23,028 nt of DNA from Streptomyces aureocirculatus (GCF_000720475.1 NZ_JOAP01000086.1:1-23028); one strand, 5' to 3'; shown: positions 7,696 to 15,987, counted from the first letter of the stretch. Notes: a model not told the origin generated them from the letters alone. Made by a program: numbers and translations.

Positions 7696-8620
7696 CTCCG
7701 CCCGGCCCCGCCCCCGAGGCCGAGCCCAACAATCCCGCCACCGCGTCCTCGTGACGCGCTATCAGCTCTGCGACCGCGCCCCGCTCCCACCACGGGACCG
7801 GCCCGGCCGCCCGCTCCCCGCACCAGGTCAGTACCTCTGCGACCGTGGGGCGGGCGGCGGGGGTGCGGGACAGGCAGCGGGTCAGGAAGGTGTGCAGGTC
7901 GGGGGTGGGGGTGCCGGTGAGGTCGGGGGGCTCGTGCAGGGTGCGGTACAGGACGCTGGCGGCGCCGTCCGCGCCGAAGGGGGCGCGGCCCGTCGCGGTG
8001 AGGGCAAGGAGCGCGCCGAGGGCGAAGACGTCGGCGGGCGGCCCGGCCCTGCCGTCCCCCGCGCGTGCCAACTGCTCGGGTGCGATGAAGCCGGGCGAGC
8101 CGATGGCCTCGTCCGACGCCGTCAGGCTGTCGTCGACCGCGCTCTTGGCGATGCCGAAGTCGAGGACCTTGGGTCCATCCCGGGTCACGACCACGTTGGA
8201 CGGCTTCAGGTCGCGGTGCACGAGGCCCGCCGCGTGCACCGCGGCCAGCGCCTCCGCGAGGGAGGCGCCGAGCACGGCGAGGTCGGCGACGGCGAGCGGC
8301 CCGTGCGCGGCCACCGCGTCCGCGAGGAGCGGGCCCGCGCAGAACTCCGTGACCAGCCACGGCTGTTCGGCGTCCGGGTCGGCGTCGAGCACGGCCGCGG
8401 TGTACGGCCCGGTGACGGCCCGCGCGGCGGCCGTCTCGCGCCGGAAGCGCTCGCGGAACTCCGGTTCGGCGGCGAGGTGCCGGTGCACGGTCTTCACGGC
8501 GACGGGCCGCCCCGACGCGGACCGCGCCAGATGCACCTGCCCCATCCCGCCCGCCCCGAGCCGCGCGACGAGCCGATAACCCCCGATCTCGACGGGCGTC
8601 CCACTACTGGCCCAAGGCAT
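7511..8620 (-). CDS. Ser/Thr protein kinase domain, 5' part of a frameshifted AfsK-like gene
   Basis: The kinase domain is complete: GAGGMGQVH from 22, K43, HRD at 135-137, DFG at 154-156 and a GSPGFIAPEQ activation segment from about 174. It is closely similar to the downstream kinase (shared DADPDAEQPWL-type stretch), so the two look like tandem duplicates. I chose the ATG at 8620 because GAGGAGGAAGG precedes it; a GTG at 8644 has no such site. After residue about 347 this frame reads SGRPGCPREPERSVRARHPG and stops at 7511, while the Gly/Pro pattern continues in another frame. The true product probably continues into the propeller frame. As read, it would be a soluble kinase without anchor or sensor. 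Confidence 0.85.
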   Translation of the reverse strand: MPWASSGTPVEIGGYRLVARLGAGGMGQVHLARSASGRPVAVKTVHRHLAAEPEFRERFRRETAAARAVTGPYTAAVLDADPDAEQPWLVTEFCAGPLLADAVAAHGPLAVADLAVLGASLAEALAAVHAAGLVHRDLKPSNVVVTRDGPKVLDFGIAKSAVDDSLTASDEAIGSPGFIAPEQLARAGDGRAGPPADVFALGALLALTATGRAPFGADGAASVLYRTLHEPPDLTGTPTPDLHTFLTRCLSRTPAARPTVAEVLTWCGERAAGPVPWWERGAVAELIARHEDAVAGLLGSASGAGPGGGEPGQGVLGGSGGRGVLGGPGSPGGPDGPGGPDAPGGPSGRPGCPREPERSVRARHPGRPT

Positions 8621-8766
8621 GCCCGGCCTTCCTCCTCGGCTCACCGCTCGCTCCAGTTACGGCCGAACTGTCCGACGCCTGCGAGGCATCGTACGGTTGC
8701 GCGACCGTCCGCCGGCGGTGCCGCGGGAAATTCCGTGGCGACCGCGCGACCCCCCGCTCCTAGAGT

Positions 8767-9313
8767 GTGCGGTCGGCCCGACGGACCGTCGGCAATCCGC
8801 AGGGCGGGCAGGGCCACCTCCGGGACGCACGGTCCGAGCTGTTCCTGCTCGCGGTCGCGAACTTCGTGACGCACGATACGTACTACGAGGACGGCGCGGA
8901 CCGCGACGACCGGTTCGCCGCGCTGGTGCGAGGGCTCGCCGTCGAGGACCCGCGGTGGACCGCGGCCCTGCTCGGCTGGCTGCGGGGCGACGGCAACATG
9001 CGCACGGCATCGCTGGCCCGGCGGCACGGACACCACGGAGGCCGTGCGCAGGCACTACCGGGGGCACGACCGCGTCCTGATCGTCACCGACGAGCAGGCC
9101 GCGTACAACCGCCGCGGCGGGCCCACCGAGCACATACCGGCGCACGTCCCGGTCTACACCTGGAATCTGGCCGGCTACCGCACGGGCCACGGCCCCTCCG
9201 GCACGGCGAACCGCCATGTGTTCGGCGGCCTCGCCGACGCGGCCTTCCGCATGGTGCAGTTGCTCGAGTCCGGCCAGTCCGCCGACCGGCCGGACTGCCC
9301 CTGGCTGAAGTGA
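8767..9313 (+). pseudogene. TROVE (Ro60/Rsr-like) gene with large internal deletion
   Basis: Two pieces of one family lie in different frames. From GTG 8767 to about 9022, the sequence encodes the N-terminal TROVE region (GGQGHLRDARSELFLLAVAN, then DDRFAAL, WTAALLGWLRGDGNMRTASL). From about 9023, one frame over, it encodes the C-terminal von Willebrand A-like region (GGTDTTEAVRRHYRGHDRVL, IVTDEQAAY, VPVYTWNLAGYR, GGLADAAFRM) and ends with TGA at 9311-9313. Family members, from memory, run to roughly 500 residues; the central RNA-binding HEAT-like part is absent. Ro60-type proteins bind Y RNAs and misfolded RNA. A TAG lies directly before the GTG, so the usual N-terminal leader is also missing. 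Neither piece should function. Confidence 0.75.
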
Positions 9314-9318
9314 GCCGA

Positions 9319-9366
9319 CCCCGGGCGGCGGCGGTGGCGGACCGCCGTCACCGCCACCGCCCGGGG
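9319..9366. terminator. Bidirectional hairpin between convergent genes
   Basis: CCCCGGGCGG (9319-9328) followed by CGGTGGCGG pairs with CCGCCACCGCCCGGGG (9351-9366), with a small bulge. It is a GC-only stem with no T tract, typical for this genus. It lies 6 bp after the TROVE remnant stop and 8 bp after the TerD-gene stop. Confidence 0.7.
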
Positions 9367-9373
9367 CCGCGTG

Positions 9374-10630
9374 TCACAGCGCCTGCGCCGCGGGCTTCAC
9401 CATGCCCCGCACCGTGCGGGACTTCACGAAGTCGCCCATCGCCGTCATGTCCCACTCGCCGGTGAACTGGCGGACCAGCTTCGCCATCATCACGCCCGTC
9501 TGCGCCTCGGCGTTCGTCAGGTCGAAGCGGACCAGCTCCTCGCCCGTGGCGCCGTCGATCAGACGGCAGTAGGCCTTCGCGACCTCGGTGAACTTCTGGC
9601 CGGAGAAGGAGTTCACCGTGAAGACCAGGCCCGTGACCTCCTGCGGCAGCGCGCCGAGGTCGACCACGATCACCTCGTCGTCACCGCCGCCCTCGCCCGT
9701 CAGGTTGTCGCCGGAGTGCTTGACCGCGCCCTTGAGGATCTTCAGCTTGCCGAAGTAGCAACTGTCGATGTGGTTGCGCTGCGGGCCGTACGCGATGACC
9801 GACGCGTCCAGGTCGATGTCCTTGCCGCGGAACGCGGGCTCCCAGCCGAGGCCCATCTTGACCTTGGAGAGCAGCGGGCGGCCGCCCTTGACCAGGGACA
9901 CCGTCTGGTTCTTCTGGAGGCTGACGCGGCCCTTGTCGAGGTTGATCTTCCCGGCGCCCGGGGCCGGGGCCGCGGGCGCGGCGGCCGGGGCGGCGGGCGG
10001 CGGCGGCATCTGCACCGGGGCGCCGGTCGGGGGCGCCATCGGGGCCGCGGGGGCCGCGGGCTGCGGCGGAGCCGCCGGGGTGGGCGTGGGCGTCGGGGTG
10101 GGAGCGGGTGTCGGAGCCGGCTCCTCGACCGTCACGCCGAAGTCCGTCGCGATGCCCGCGAGGCCGTTGGCGTACCCCTGGCCGACGGCGCGGGCCTTCC
10201 ACGCGCCGTTGCGCAGATAGATCTCGACGATGACCAGGGCGGTCTCCGTGCCGAGCTGCGGCGGGGTGAAGGTGGCGAGGACCGAGCCGTCGTCCGCGTT
10301 GCGGATCGTGGCCGTGGGCTCGACGCCCTGGAAGGACTGGCCCGCCGCGGCGGCCGCGTCCGGGCTCGCCGTCACGACGATCTTCTCGATGCCCGGGGGC
10401 ACCGCGGTGGTGTCCACCGTGATCGCGTCGGGGGCGGTGCCGCCGCCCGAGCGGTGCGTCACGCCGGGGCCCGTGGGCTGGTTGTAGAAGATGAAGTCGT
10501 CGTCGGAGCGCACCTTGCCGTCGGCGGTGAGCAGCAGGCCCGATACGTCAAGGCGCACGGGGGCGGAGACGTCCACCGCCACGCGGGGTGCGGGCAGCGG
10601 GATGTTCGAGCCGGGGGTCATAGCTGTCAT
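9374..10630 (-). CDS. TerD-family protein with two TerD domains joined by a Pro/Ala-rich linker
   Basis: The protein has 418 residues. Domain one (about 10-168) has DVSGLLLTADGKVRSDDDFI and FYNQP and ends GLAGIATDFGVTVEE. A low-complexity linker (171-227) is rich in TPTP and AAP. Domain two (228-418) opens with the TerD signature INLDKGRVSLQKNQTVSLVK, then LGWEPAFRGKDIDLDASVIA and a GEGGGDDE acidic cluster (312-319) that in this family contributes to calcium binding. It ends with a conserved-looking helical tail. These proteins belong to tellurite/stress-adaptation systems, but the other ter genes are not in this window. No ribosome-binding site precedes the ATG; a candidate ECF-sigma promoter lies so close that the mRNA is probably leaderless. 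A second ATG at codon 4 is possible. Confidence 0.9.
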   Translation of the reverse strand: MTAMTPGSNIPLPAPRVAVDVSAPVRLDVSGLLLTADGKVRSDDDFIFYNQPTGPGVTHRSGGGTAPDAITVDTTAVPPGIEKIVVTASPDAAAAAGQSFQGVEPTATIRNADDGSVLATFTPPQLGTETALVIVEIYLRNGAWKARAVGQGYANGLAGIATDFGVTVEEPAPTPAPTPTPTPTPAAPPQPAAPAAPMAPPTGAPVQMPPPPAAPAAAPAAPAPGAGKINLDKGRVSLQKNQTVSLVKGGRPLLSKVKMGLGWEPAFRGKDIDLDASVIAYGPQRNHIDSCYFGKLKILKGAVKHSGDNLTGEGGGDDEVIVVDLGALPQEVTGLVFTVNSFSGQKFTEVAKAYCRLIDGATGEELVRFDLTNAEAQTGVMMAKLVRQFTGEWDMTAMGDFVKSRTVRGMVKPAAQAL

Positions 10631-10638
10631 GCCAGGGG

Positions 10639-10666
10639 TAACGAGCGGGCGGACTTTGCCGTTCCC
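10639..10666 (-). promoter_or_regulatory. Candidate ECF sigma (SigR/SigE-type) promoter for the TerD gene
   Basis: On the minus strand GGGAAC (10666-10661) and CGTTA (10643-10639) are arranged as GGAAC-N18-GTT. This fits the SigR/SigH class described for Streptomyces and mycobacteria (GGAAT/C-N18-GTT). Only nine bases separate GTT from the ATG at 10630, placing the transcription start at or next to the start codon. This agrees with the lack of a Shine-Dalgarno sequence. Confidence 0.5.
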
Positions 10667-10763
10667 TTACCCGGGGGAATTTTTCGGCGGCGAGCGGATG
10701 GTCCCTGCCGGGGCCTCCCCGATCCCGCCCCTTCCCGAAACTGGGGCCCCGCCCCGGACCCCG

Positions 10764-10840
10764 CTCCTCAAACGCCGGAGGGGCTGGATTTCTCGCCGCC
10801 GCGGCGGGAAGTTTCAGCCCGTCCGGCGATTGAGGACGAG
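10764..10840. terminator. Dispersed-repeat inverted pair downstream of the dehydrogenase gene
   Basis: The left arm CTCCTCAAACGCCGGAGGGG plus CTG (from 10764) pairs imperfectly with the right arm CAGCCCGTCCGGCGATTGAG plus GACGAG (from 10815). Between them is a second nested palindrome, CCGCCGCGGCGG. It belongs to the same family as the repeats at 31-282. It lies 40 bp after the stop of the dehydrogenase gene, so a terminator role for the polyol operon is likely. A cloverleaf-like structure is possible. Confidence 0.65.
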
Positions 10841-10880
10841 GCACGGAGCGCCGATGGAGCGGGCCCAGGGTGCTGCGCCC

Positions 10881-11870
10881 CTACGGCACCACCACGATCT
10901 TGCGGCCCACCCCCGCCGCGAACTTCCCCAGCGCCTGGGGGTACTGCGCGAGCGGCATCCGGTCGCTGATGAAGACGTCCGGATCGAGAACCCCCGCGGC
11001 GAACAGCTCCGCGGCGCGTTCGTAGCTGTGCAGGACGGCCATGGAACCGGTGATGGTGATTTCCTGGTTGTAGATGCGGTAGGGGTCGATGGTGACGCGG
11101 GTGGCGTAGTCGGCGACGCCGAACTGGAGGAAGGTGCCGGCCTTGGCGACCCGGTCGAGCCCGTCCTGGATGGCGGCGGCGCTGCCGGTGGCGTCGATGA
11201 CGACGTCCCAGCCCTGCGGCCGGTCGAGTTCGTCGGGGCTCGCGCCGGACCCGGTGACGCCGAGCCGCTCGGCGGTGGCGAGCCGCTCGGCGTTGAGGTC
11301 GACGACGTCGACGCTCGCGGCGCCGGTGCGCTTGGCGAGCTCCAGCATCATCAGGCCCATGGTCCCGGAGCCGTAGATCAGGACGTGGGCGCCGAGCCGG
11401 GTGCGCAGCACGTCGTAACCGCGCACCGCGCAGGACAGCGGTTCGATGAGGGCGGCGTCCTGGGTGCGGATGTGCTCGGGAAGACGTACGCAGTTGGCGA
11501 CCGGCGCCACCGCGTACTGCGCGGCGCCGCCCGCCGTGGTCACACCGATCGCGGCCCAGCGTTCGCACATGTTGTTGTGGCCGTCGCGGCAGTAGCGGCA
11601 CTCGTAGCAGTACAGGGAGGGGTCGACGGCGACCTGGTCGCCGATCGACAGCTCGGTGACGGCCGTGCCCACGCCCACCACCTGACCGGCGAACTCGTGC
11701 CCCGGCACCACCGGCAGCGTCGGCGCGAACTCGCCCTGCAGGATGTGCAGGTCGGTGCCGCAGATGCCGCACGCGGCGACCTCCACGACCACGTCGCGCG
11801 GCCCGGGCGTGGGGTCGGGCACCTCGCCGACCACGGCCTTGCCGACGGACTCGATGATGGCGGCTTTCAC
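10881..11870 (-). CDS. Zinc-dependent medium-chain dehydrogenase, probable polyol dehydrogenase
   Basis: The protein has 329 residues and looks like a zinc medium-chain dehydrogenase. CGICGTDLH (34-42) supplies the catalytic-zinc Cys, and GHEFAG with H58 and E59 follows. Four cysteines at 88, 91, 94 and 102 (YCYECRYCRDGHNNMC) form the structural-zinc lobe. GSGTMG at 167-172 is the NAD(P) turn. The GTG at 11870 overlaps the TGA of the preceding permease as GTGA, so translation is coupled. Its place at the end of a mannitol/sorbitol-type transport operon suggests it oxidises the imported polyol to a ketose, but related enzymes include threonine and other alcohol dehydrogenases, so the substrate is inferred. 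Confidence 0.88.
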   Translation of the reverse strand: MKAAIIESVGKAVVGEVPDPTPGPRDVVVEVAACGICGTDLHILQGEFAPTLPVVPGHEFAGQVVGVGTAVTELSIGDQVAVDPSLYCYECRYCRDGHNNMCERWAAIGVTTAGGAAQYAVAPVANCVRLPEHIRTQDAALIEPLSCAVRGYDVLRTRLGAHVLIYGSGTMGLMMLELAKRTGAASVDVVDLNAERLATAERLGVTGSGASPDELDRPQGWDVVIDATGSAAAIQDGLDRVAKAGTFLQFGVADYATRVTIDPYRIYNQEITITGSMAVLHSYERAAELFAAGVLDPDVFISDRMPLAQYPQALGKFAAGVGRKIVVVP

Positions 11871-12784
11871 TTGACGGCTCCCAACGACAGGCCCTGGACC
11901 AGCTTGTCCTGGGCGGCGAACCCCGCGGCGAGCACCGGCAGGGAGATGATGAGCGACGCGGCGCAGACCTTGGCCAGGAACAGGCCCTGGCTGGTGATGA
12001 AGCCGGTCAGGAAGACGGGTGCCGTCTGGGCGACGACCCCCGTCAGGACCCGGGCGAAGAGCAGCTCGTTCCAACTGAAGATGAAGCAGATCAGGGAGGT
12101 CGCGGCGATGCCGGGGAGCGCGATCGGGGCGACCACGCGGGTGAGGATCGTCGGCAGCCTGGCGCCGTCGATCTGCGCGGCCTCGATGATCGCCACCGGC
12201 ACCTCGGACAGGAACGACTGCATCATCCAGACGGCGATCGGCAGGTTCATCGACGTGTAGAGGATGACAAGGAGCCAGACGTTGTCCAGGAAGTCGGTGT
12301 TCTTGGCGAAGAGGTAGATGGGGAGGAGGCCCGCGACGACCGGCAGCATCTTGGTGGAGAGGAAGAAGAAGAGGACGTCCGTCCACTTCTTCACCGGCCG
12401 GATCGACAGGGCGTACGCCGCCGGGAGTGCCAGGAGGAGGACGAGCAGCGTCGATGCCGTCGACGCGACGAAGGAGTTGATGAGCGAGGGCCAGGGGCTC
12501 GCGCCGCCGCCCGCGCCGAAGAACTCCCGGTAGCCGTCCAGGGTGAGTGACGCGGCGACCGAGGGCGGGTTCGTCGCCGCGTCCTGTTCGGAGTGGAAGG
12601 ACGTCAGCGCCATCCAGGCGATGGGCAGGAAGAAGAGCAGCCCGGCCAGCCAGGCGGCGAGCGTGAGGCCCGCGCCCCGGGTCCGTGTCCGGGGCCGTGT
12701 CCTCGACACCTCGGGCCGGGTGCCGGGCCGGGCGCCGGGACGGGTACGGCTGACGGGTATGTCGCTCGTGCGGGCGCCGCTCAT
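11867..12784 (-). CDS. smoG: Polyol/sugar ABC transporter permease (SmoG/MalG type)
   Basis: The protein has 305 residues and about six membrane segments, starting with LAAWLAGLLFFLPIAWMALT (43-62). The EAA loop IEAAQIDGARLPTILTRVV (about 200-218) is the contact for the ATPase. The first 36 residues form a cytoplasmic Arg/Thr/Pro-rich tail that is longer than usual. The ATG at 12784 has GAGGAGGTG upstream and overlaps the stop of the other permease as ATGA. With the binding protein and SmoF-like partner it forms the import channel. No ATPase gene is in the operon; Streptomyces sugar importers commonly share one multitask ATPase (MsiK), the likely partner here. Confidence 0.9.
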   Translation of the reverse strand: MSGARTSDIPVSRTRPGARPGTRPEVSRTRPRTRTRGAGLTLAAWLAGLLFFLPIAWMALTSFHSEQDAATNPPSVAASLTLDGYREFFGAGGGASPWPSLINSFVASTASTLLVLLLALPAAYALSIRPVKKWTDVLFFFLSTKMLPVVAGLLPIYLFAKNTDFLDNVWLLVILYTSMNLPIAVWMMQSFLSEVPVAIIEAAQIDGARLPTILTRVVAPIALPGIAATSLICFIFSWNELLFARVLTGVVAQTAPVFLTGFITSQGLFLAKVCAASLIISLPVLAAGFAAQDKLVQGLSLGAVK

Positions 12785-13731
12785 GCGCGGGACACCTCCT
12801 CGCGGAAGAGGGACGACACCACGCGCAGCGCGAAGGTCGCGATGATGAGGGAGCCGATGACGACGAGGACACCGGCGGCGGACGCCAGGCCGTTCTCGTG
12901 GGCCTGGTAGAAGCTCTGGTAGACGGTGTAGGGCAGGTTCGCGGTGCCGAGGCCGCCCGATGTGATGGTGAAGACGGCGTCGAAGTTCTGCACGATGTAG
13001 ATCGAACCGAGCAGGGCGCCCAGTTCCAGATAGCGGCGCAGATGCGGGAGCGTGAGGTGGCGGAAGACCTGCCAGTTGCTCGCGCCGTCCATGCGGGCCG
13101 CCTCGATCAGCTCGGTGTCCCGGCTCTGCAGCCCGGCGAGCAGGATCAGCATCATGAACGGCGTCCACTGCCAGATCAGGGACAGTTCGATGGCGATCAG
13201 CGGGGTGTTGGAGATCCAGTCGGGCTGGGTCGCGCCGTCGCCGCCGACCCAGTGCAGGACGCCGTTGAACAGGCCGTACTCGGGGTTGTAGAGCACGTGC
13301 TTCCACAGCAGCGCCGCGGCCACGGGTACCAGGAGGAACGGCGCGATCAGCAGCGTGCGCACCACGCCGCGGCCGCGGAATTTCCGGTCGAGCAGGAGCG
13401 CGAGGCCGAGGCCGATGACGAGGCTCGCCAGGACGACCGTCGCGGTCAGCAGGATCGTCGTCCAGACGGACTTGCGCAGGTCGGCGTCGGCGAGGACCTC
13501 TTGGTAGTTGGCGAGGCCGGTGAAGGAACGGGCCTCGGGGTAGAGGGCGTTCCAGTCGAAGAAGGAGATCACCAGCGTGGCCACGAACGGCAACTGGGTC
13601 GCGGCGATCATGAAGATCAGCGCGGGCAGGAGGGGGGCCCTCGTAACCCAGGCCCGCAGCCGCCCCGAGGGGCGTGGCGAGGGGGTCCGCGCGGGTGCGC
13701 GGGTGAGCGGGGTGCTTGTCGTGGCGGTCAT
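12781..13731 (-). CDS. smoF: Polyol/sugar ABC transporter permease (SmoF/MalF type)
   Basis: The protein has 316 residues with six predicted membrane segments. The first is LLPALIFMIAATQLPFVATL from 34; the periplasmic stretch around 60-90 contains FTGLANYQEVL. The EAA loop reads IEAARMDGASNWQVFRHLTL (about 209-228). The N-terminal 30 residues are Thr/Pro/Arg-rich. It starts at the ATG at 13731, overlapping the stop of the binding-protein gene as ATGA, with GAGGGACG just upstream. It pairs with the downstream permease to form the membrane channel for the substrate delivered by the lipoprotein. Confidence 0.9.
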   Translation of the reverse strand: MTATTSTPLTRAPARTPSPRPSGRLRAWVTRAPLLPALIFMIAATQLPFVATLVISFFDWNALYPEARSFTGLANYQEVLADADLRKSVWTTILLTATVVLASLVIGLGLALLLDRKFRGRGVVRTLLIAPFLLVPVAAALLWKHVLYNPEYGLFNGVLHWVGGDGATQPDWISNTPLIAIELSLIWQWTPFMMLILLAGLQSRDTELIEAARMDGASNWQVFRHLTLPHLRRYLELGALLGSIYIVQNFDAVFTITSGGLGTANLPYTVYQSFYQAHENGLASAAGVLVVIGSLIIATFALRVVSSLFREEVSRA

Positions 13732-15098
13732 CGTCCCTCGTACTCCTCGGAGATCTTCTCGGCGAGCTTCTGGGACTTCTTCAGGGCCGACTCGACGGAC
13801 TGGCGTCCGGCGATGGCCGCGCTGATCTCCTGGGAGACCCGGGTGCCGAGGTCGGTGAACTCGGGGATGCCGACGAACTGGATGCCCGGCGCGGGCCTCG
13901 GCTGCACGCCCGGGTCGCGGGGGCGGGCGTCGGCGATGGCGGCGCGCATGACGCTCTGGAAGGCGCCCGCCTCCTCGCGGTACCGCGGGTTCTCGTACGT
14001 GGACGCGCGCTTGCCCGCGGGCACGTTGGACCAGCCGATCTTCTCGCCGACCAACTGCTCGTACTCCTTGCCCGATGCCCAGGAGATGAACTTCCAGGCC
14101 TTGTCGGGGTTGTGCGAGGCCTTCTGCAGGCCCCACGCCCAGGTGTAGAGCCAGCCGGAGCTGTCGGTCCTGTCCACCGGTGCGGGTACGTAGCCGATCC
14201 TGCCCTTGACCGGGGACTTGGCGGCCTCCAGGGATCCGGCGGCGGCCGTGGCGTCGTACCACATGGCGGTCTTGCCCTGGGTGAGGTTGTTCAGGCACTC
14301 CGCGTACCCGGACTGGGCGGCCCCGGACTCGCCGTGCTCGCGCACGAGGTCCACGTAGAAGCGGGTCGCCCGCTCGAACTCGGGGGAGTCGAGGCGGGCC
14401 TTCCAGTCCTTGTCGAACCAGGTGCCGCCGAAGGTGTTGACGACGGTCGTCAGCGGTGCCATCACCTCGCCCCAGCCGGGCAGTCCGCGCAGACAGATGC
14501 CCTTCATGCCCTTCTCGGCGCCGTCGGCCTTCGCTGCGAGGTCCGCGACCTGCTGCCAGGTCGGCTTCTCGGGCATCGTCAGGCCCTTCTTCGCGAACAC
14601 GTCCTTGCGGTACATCAGGAAGGACGACTCGCCGTAGAAGGGCTGCCCGTAGAGCTTGCCGTCCTCGCCGGTGAGGGACTGGCGCATCGGCGGCAGGATG
14701 TCGGCCTGGTCGAAGGCGCGGTCCTTGCGGGTGTAGGAGCCGAGCTCGTGCAGCCAGCCGTTCTTGGCGTAGATGGGGATCTCGTAGTTGCTGAGGGTCG
14801 CCACGTCGTACTGGCCCGCCTGGTTGGCGAAGTCCTGGCTGATCTTGTCGCGGACGTCGTTCTCGGGCAGCACGGTGAAGTTCACCTTGATGCCGGTCTT
14901 CTTGGTGAAGTGGTCGGCGGTGAGCTTCTGCAACTCCACCATCTGCGGGTTGTTCACCATCAGTACGTTGATCGAGTTGCCGCCGGAACCGGTCCCGCCC
15001 GCCCCGGCCCAGCAGCCGGAGAGCAGCGGGGCGAGCAGCGTCCCTGCGGCGGTCACGACGAGCAGCCGCCGTGAACTGCGTCGGCTGTGGGTTCGCAT
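13728..15098 (-). CDS. smoE: Extracellular mannitol/sorbitol-type substrate-binding lipoprotein
   Basis: The protein has 456 residues. It has an Arg-rich lipoprotein signal with lipobox LLSGC, so C29 should be lipidated and the protein held outside the membrane. The mature sequence closely recalls SmoE/MtlE polyol-binding proteins: VNNPQMVELQKLTADHFTKK, then QYDVATLSNYEIPIYAKNGW, GQPFYGESSFLMYRKDV, KGICLRGLPGWGEVMAPLTT and TAMWYDATAAAGS. These segments support mannitol/sorbitol-type ligands rather than oligosaccharides, though specificity is inferred. I chose the ATG at 15098 because AGGAG lies seven bases upstream and the signal peptide starts there; an ATG at 15131 lacks support. It is the first structural gene of the operon, 127 bp after the DeoR gene. 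Confidence 0.9.
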   Translation of the reverse strand: MRTHSRRSSRRLLVVTAAGTLLAPLLSGCWAGAGGTGSGGNSINVLMVNNPQMVELQKLTADHFTKKTGIKVNFTVLPENDVRDKISQDFANQAGQYDVATLSNYEIPIYAKNGWLHELGSYTRKDRAFDQADILPPMRQSLTGEDGKLYGQPFYGESSFLMYRKDVFAKKGLTMPEKPTWQQVADLAAKADGAEKGMKGICLRGLPGWGEVMAPLTTVVNTFGGTWFDKDWKARLDSPEFERATRFYVDLVREHGESGAAQSGYAECLNNLTQGKTAMWYDATAAAGSLEAAKSPVKGRIGYVPAPVDRTDSSGWLYTWAWGLQKASHNPDKAWKFISWASGKEYEQLVGEKIGWSNVPAGKRASTYENPRYREEAGAFQSVMRAAIADARPRDPGVQPRPAPGIQFVGIPEFTDLGTRVSQEISAAIAGRQSVESALKKSQKLAEKISEEYEGR

Positions 15099-15225
15099 GA
15101 AACGCTCCTGAACGATGGGGGCGAGGACCATATCGGCACGGCTGGGGGCATGGGGTGCCGCACCGGCTGCCCCGCGGGGGCGGGGGGCCGGGGGAGTGGG
15201 TGGATGTAGGGGTGCGGCGGGGCGC

Positions 15226-15987
15226 TCAGGTACGGATGACCTGCGGTCCCTGCAAGGAGTAGCGGTGTGCCTCGGAGGCGGGCAACTGGGAGCTGGTGAC
15301 GATGCACTCCAGGTCGCTGACGCCCGCGAAGCGGCAGAAGCTGGCCGCGCCGAACTTGGTGTGCACGCCCGCGAACACGGTGCGCCGCGACGCGCGCATG
15401 GCCTGCGCCTTCACCTCGCAGACCGCCGGGTCCGGGGTGGTGAGGCCGTGTTCGCGGGAGATTCCGTTGGCGCCGATGTACGCCAGGTCGATCACGAACC
15501 CGGCGAGCATGCGGGTCGTCCAGTGGTCGACGGTGGCGAGCGTCCCGGCCCGTACCCGGCCGCCGAGCAGCAGCACGGTGACATGATCGGCCCCCGCGAG
15601 CGCGCCCGCGGTGGCGAGCGATGCCGTGACCACGGTCAGGGGGCGGTTCTTCGGCAGGGCCTCGGCGATGAGCTGCGGCGTGAAGCCCTCGTCGATGAAG
15701 ACGGTCTCGGCGTCACCGAGTTGCTCGGCGGCCGCGGCCGCGATGCGGCGCTTCTCGGGTACGTGCATCGTGGTGCGGAAGGCGAGCGTCGTCTCGAAGC
15801 CCGCACTCTCCACCGGATAGGCGCCGCCGTGGGTGCGGCGGACCAGGCCGTGGTCCTCCAGGGCGCGCAGATCGCGGCGTACGGTCTCCTTCGCGACGCC
15901 GAGCTCGGCCGCGAGCACCGTGACGTCCACGGACCCGGAGCGGCGGGCCGCGCGCACGATCTGCCGCTGGCGTTCCTCCGCCGTCAT
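15226..15987 (-). CDS. DeoR-family transcriptional regulator of the polyol operon
   Basis: The protein has 253 residues. The N-terminal winged helix (about 5-57) contains LAAELGVAKETVRRDLRALE and VRRTHGGAY, the DeoR hallmark. The rest is the sugar-phosphate-sensing domain. The usual DSGTT-type effector loop reads DEGFTP here (99-104), so the ligand pocket may differ from classic members. Further family features are LLGGRVRAGTLAT and IGANGISREHGLTTPD. The ATG at 15987 has GGGGAGAGGGG upstream; an in-frame GTG at 15996 is too close to that site. The gene lies upstream of and in the same direction as the transporter genes, so it probably controls them in response to a phosphorylated or free polyol. 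Confidence 0.88.
   Translation of the reverse strand: MTAEERQRQIVRAARRSGSVDVTVLAAELGVAKETVRRDLRALEDHGLVRRTHGGAYPVESAGFETTLAFRTTMHVPEKRRIAAAAAEQLGDAETVFIDEGFTPQLIAEALPKNRPLTVVTASLATAGALAGADHVTVLLLGGRVRAGTLATVDHWTTRMLAGFVIDLAYIGANGISREHGLTTPDPAVCEVKAQAMRASRRTVFAGVHTKFGAASFCRFAGVSDLECIVTSSQLPASEAHRYSLQGPQVIRT

Noticed and set aside
3741..7920. Long plus-strand open frames across the kinase genes
   Set aside because: They mirror the codon pattern of the minus-strand kinases; none has a ribosome-binding site or known motif.
8621..8644. GTG start at 8644 for the upstream kinase
   Set aside because: The strong GAGGAGGAAGG site serves the ATG at 8620, and the kinase fold begins soon after it.
9371..10969. 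Plus-strand open frame of 532 codons opposite the TerD gene
   Set aside because: Composition is His/Arg/Gly-rich shadow; the opposite strand gives two clear TerD domains.
10881..12872. Fusion of permease and dehydrogenase as one 663-codon frame
   Set aside because: The first half is a shadow of the permease in another frame; the dehydrogenase begins at GTG 11870 with a 4-nt overlap.
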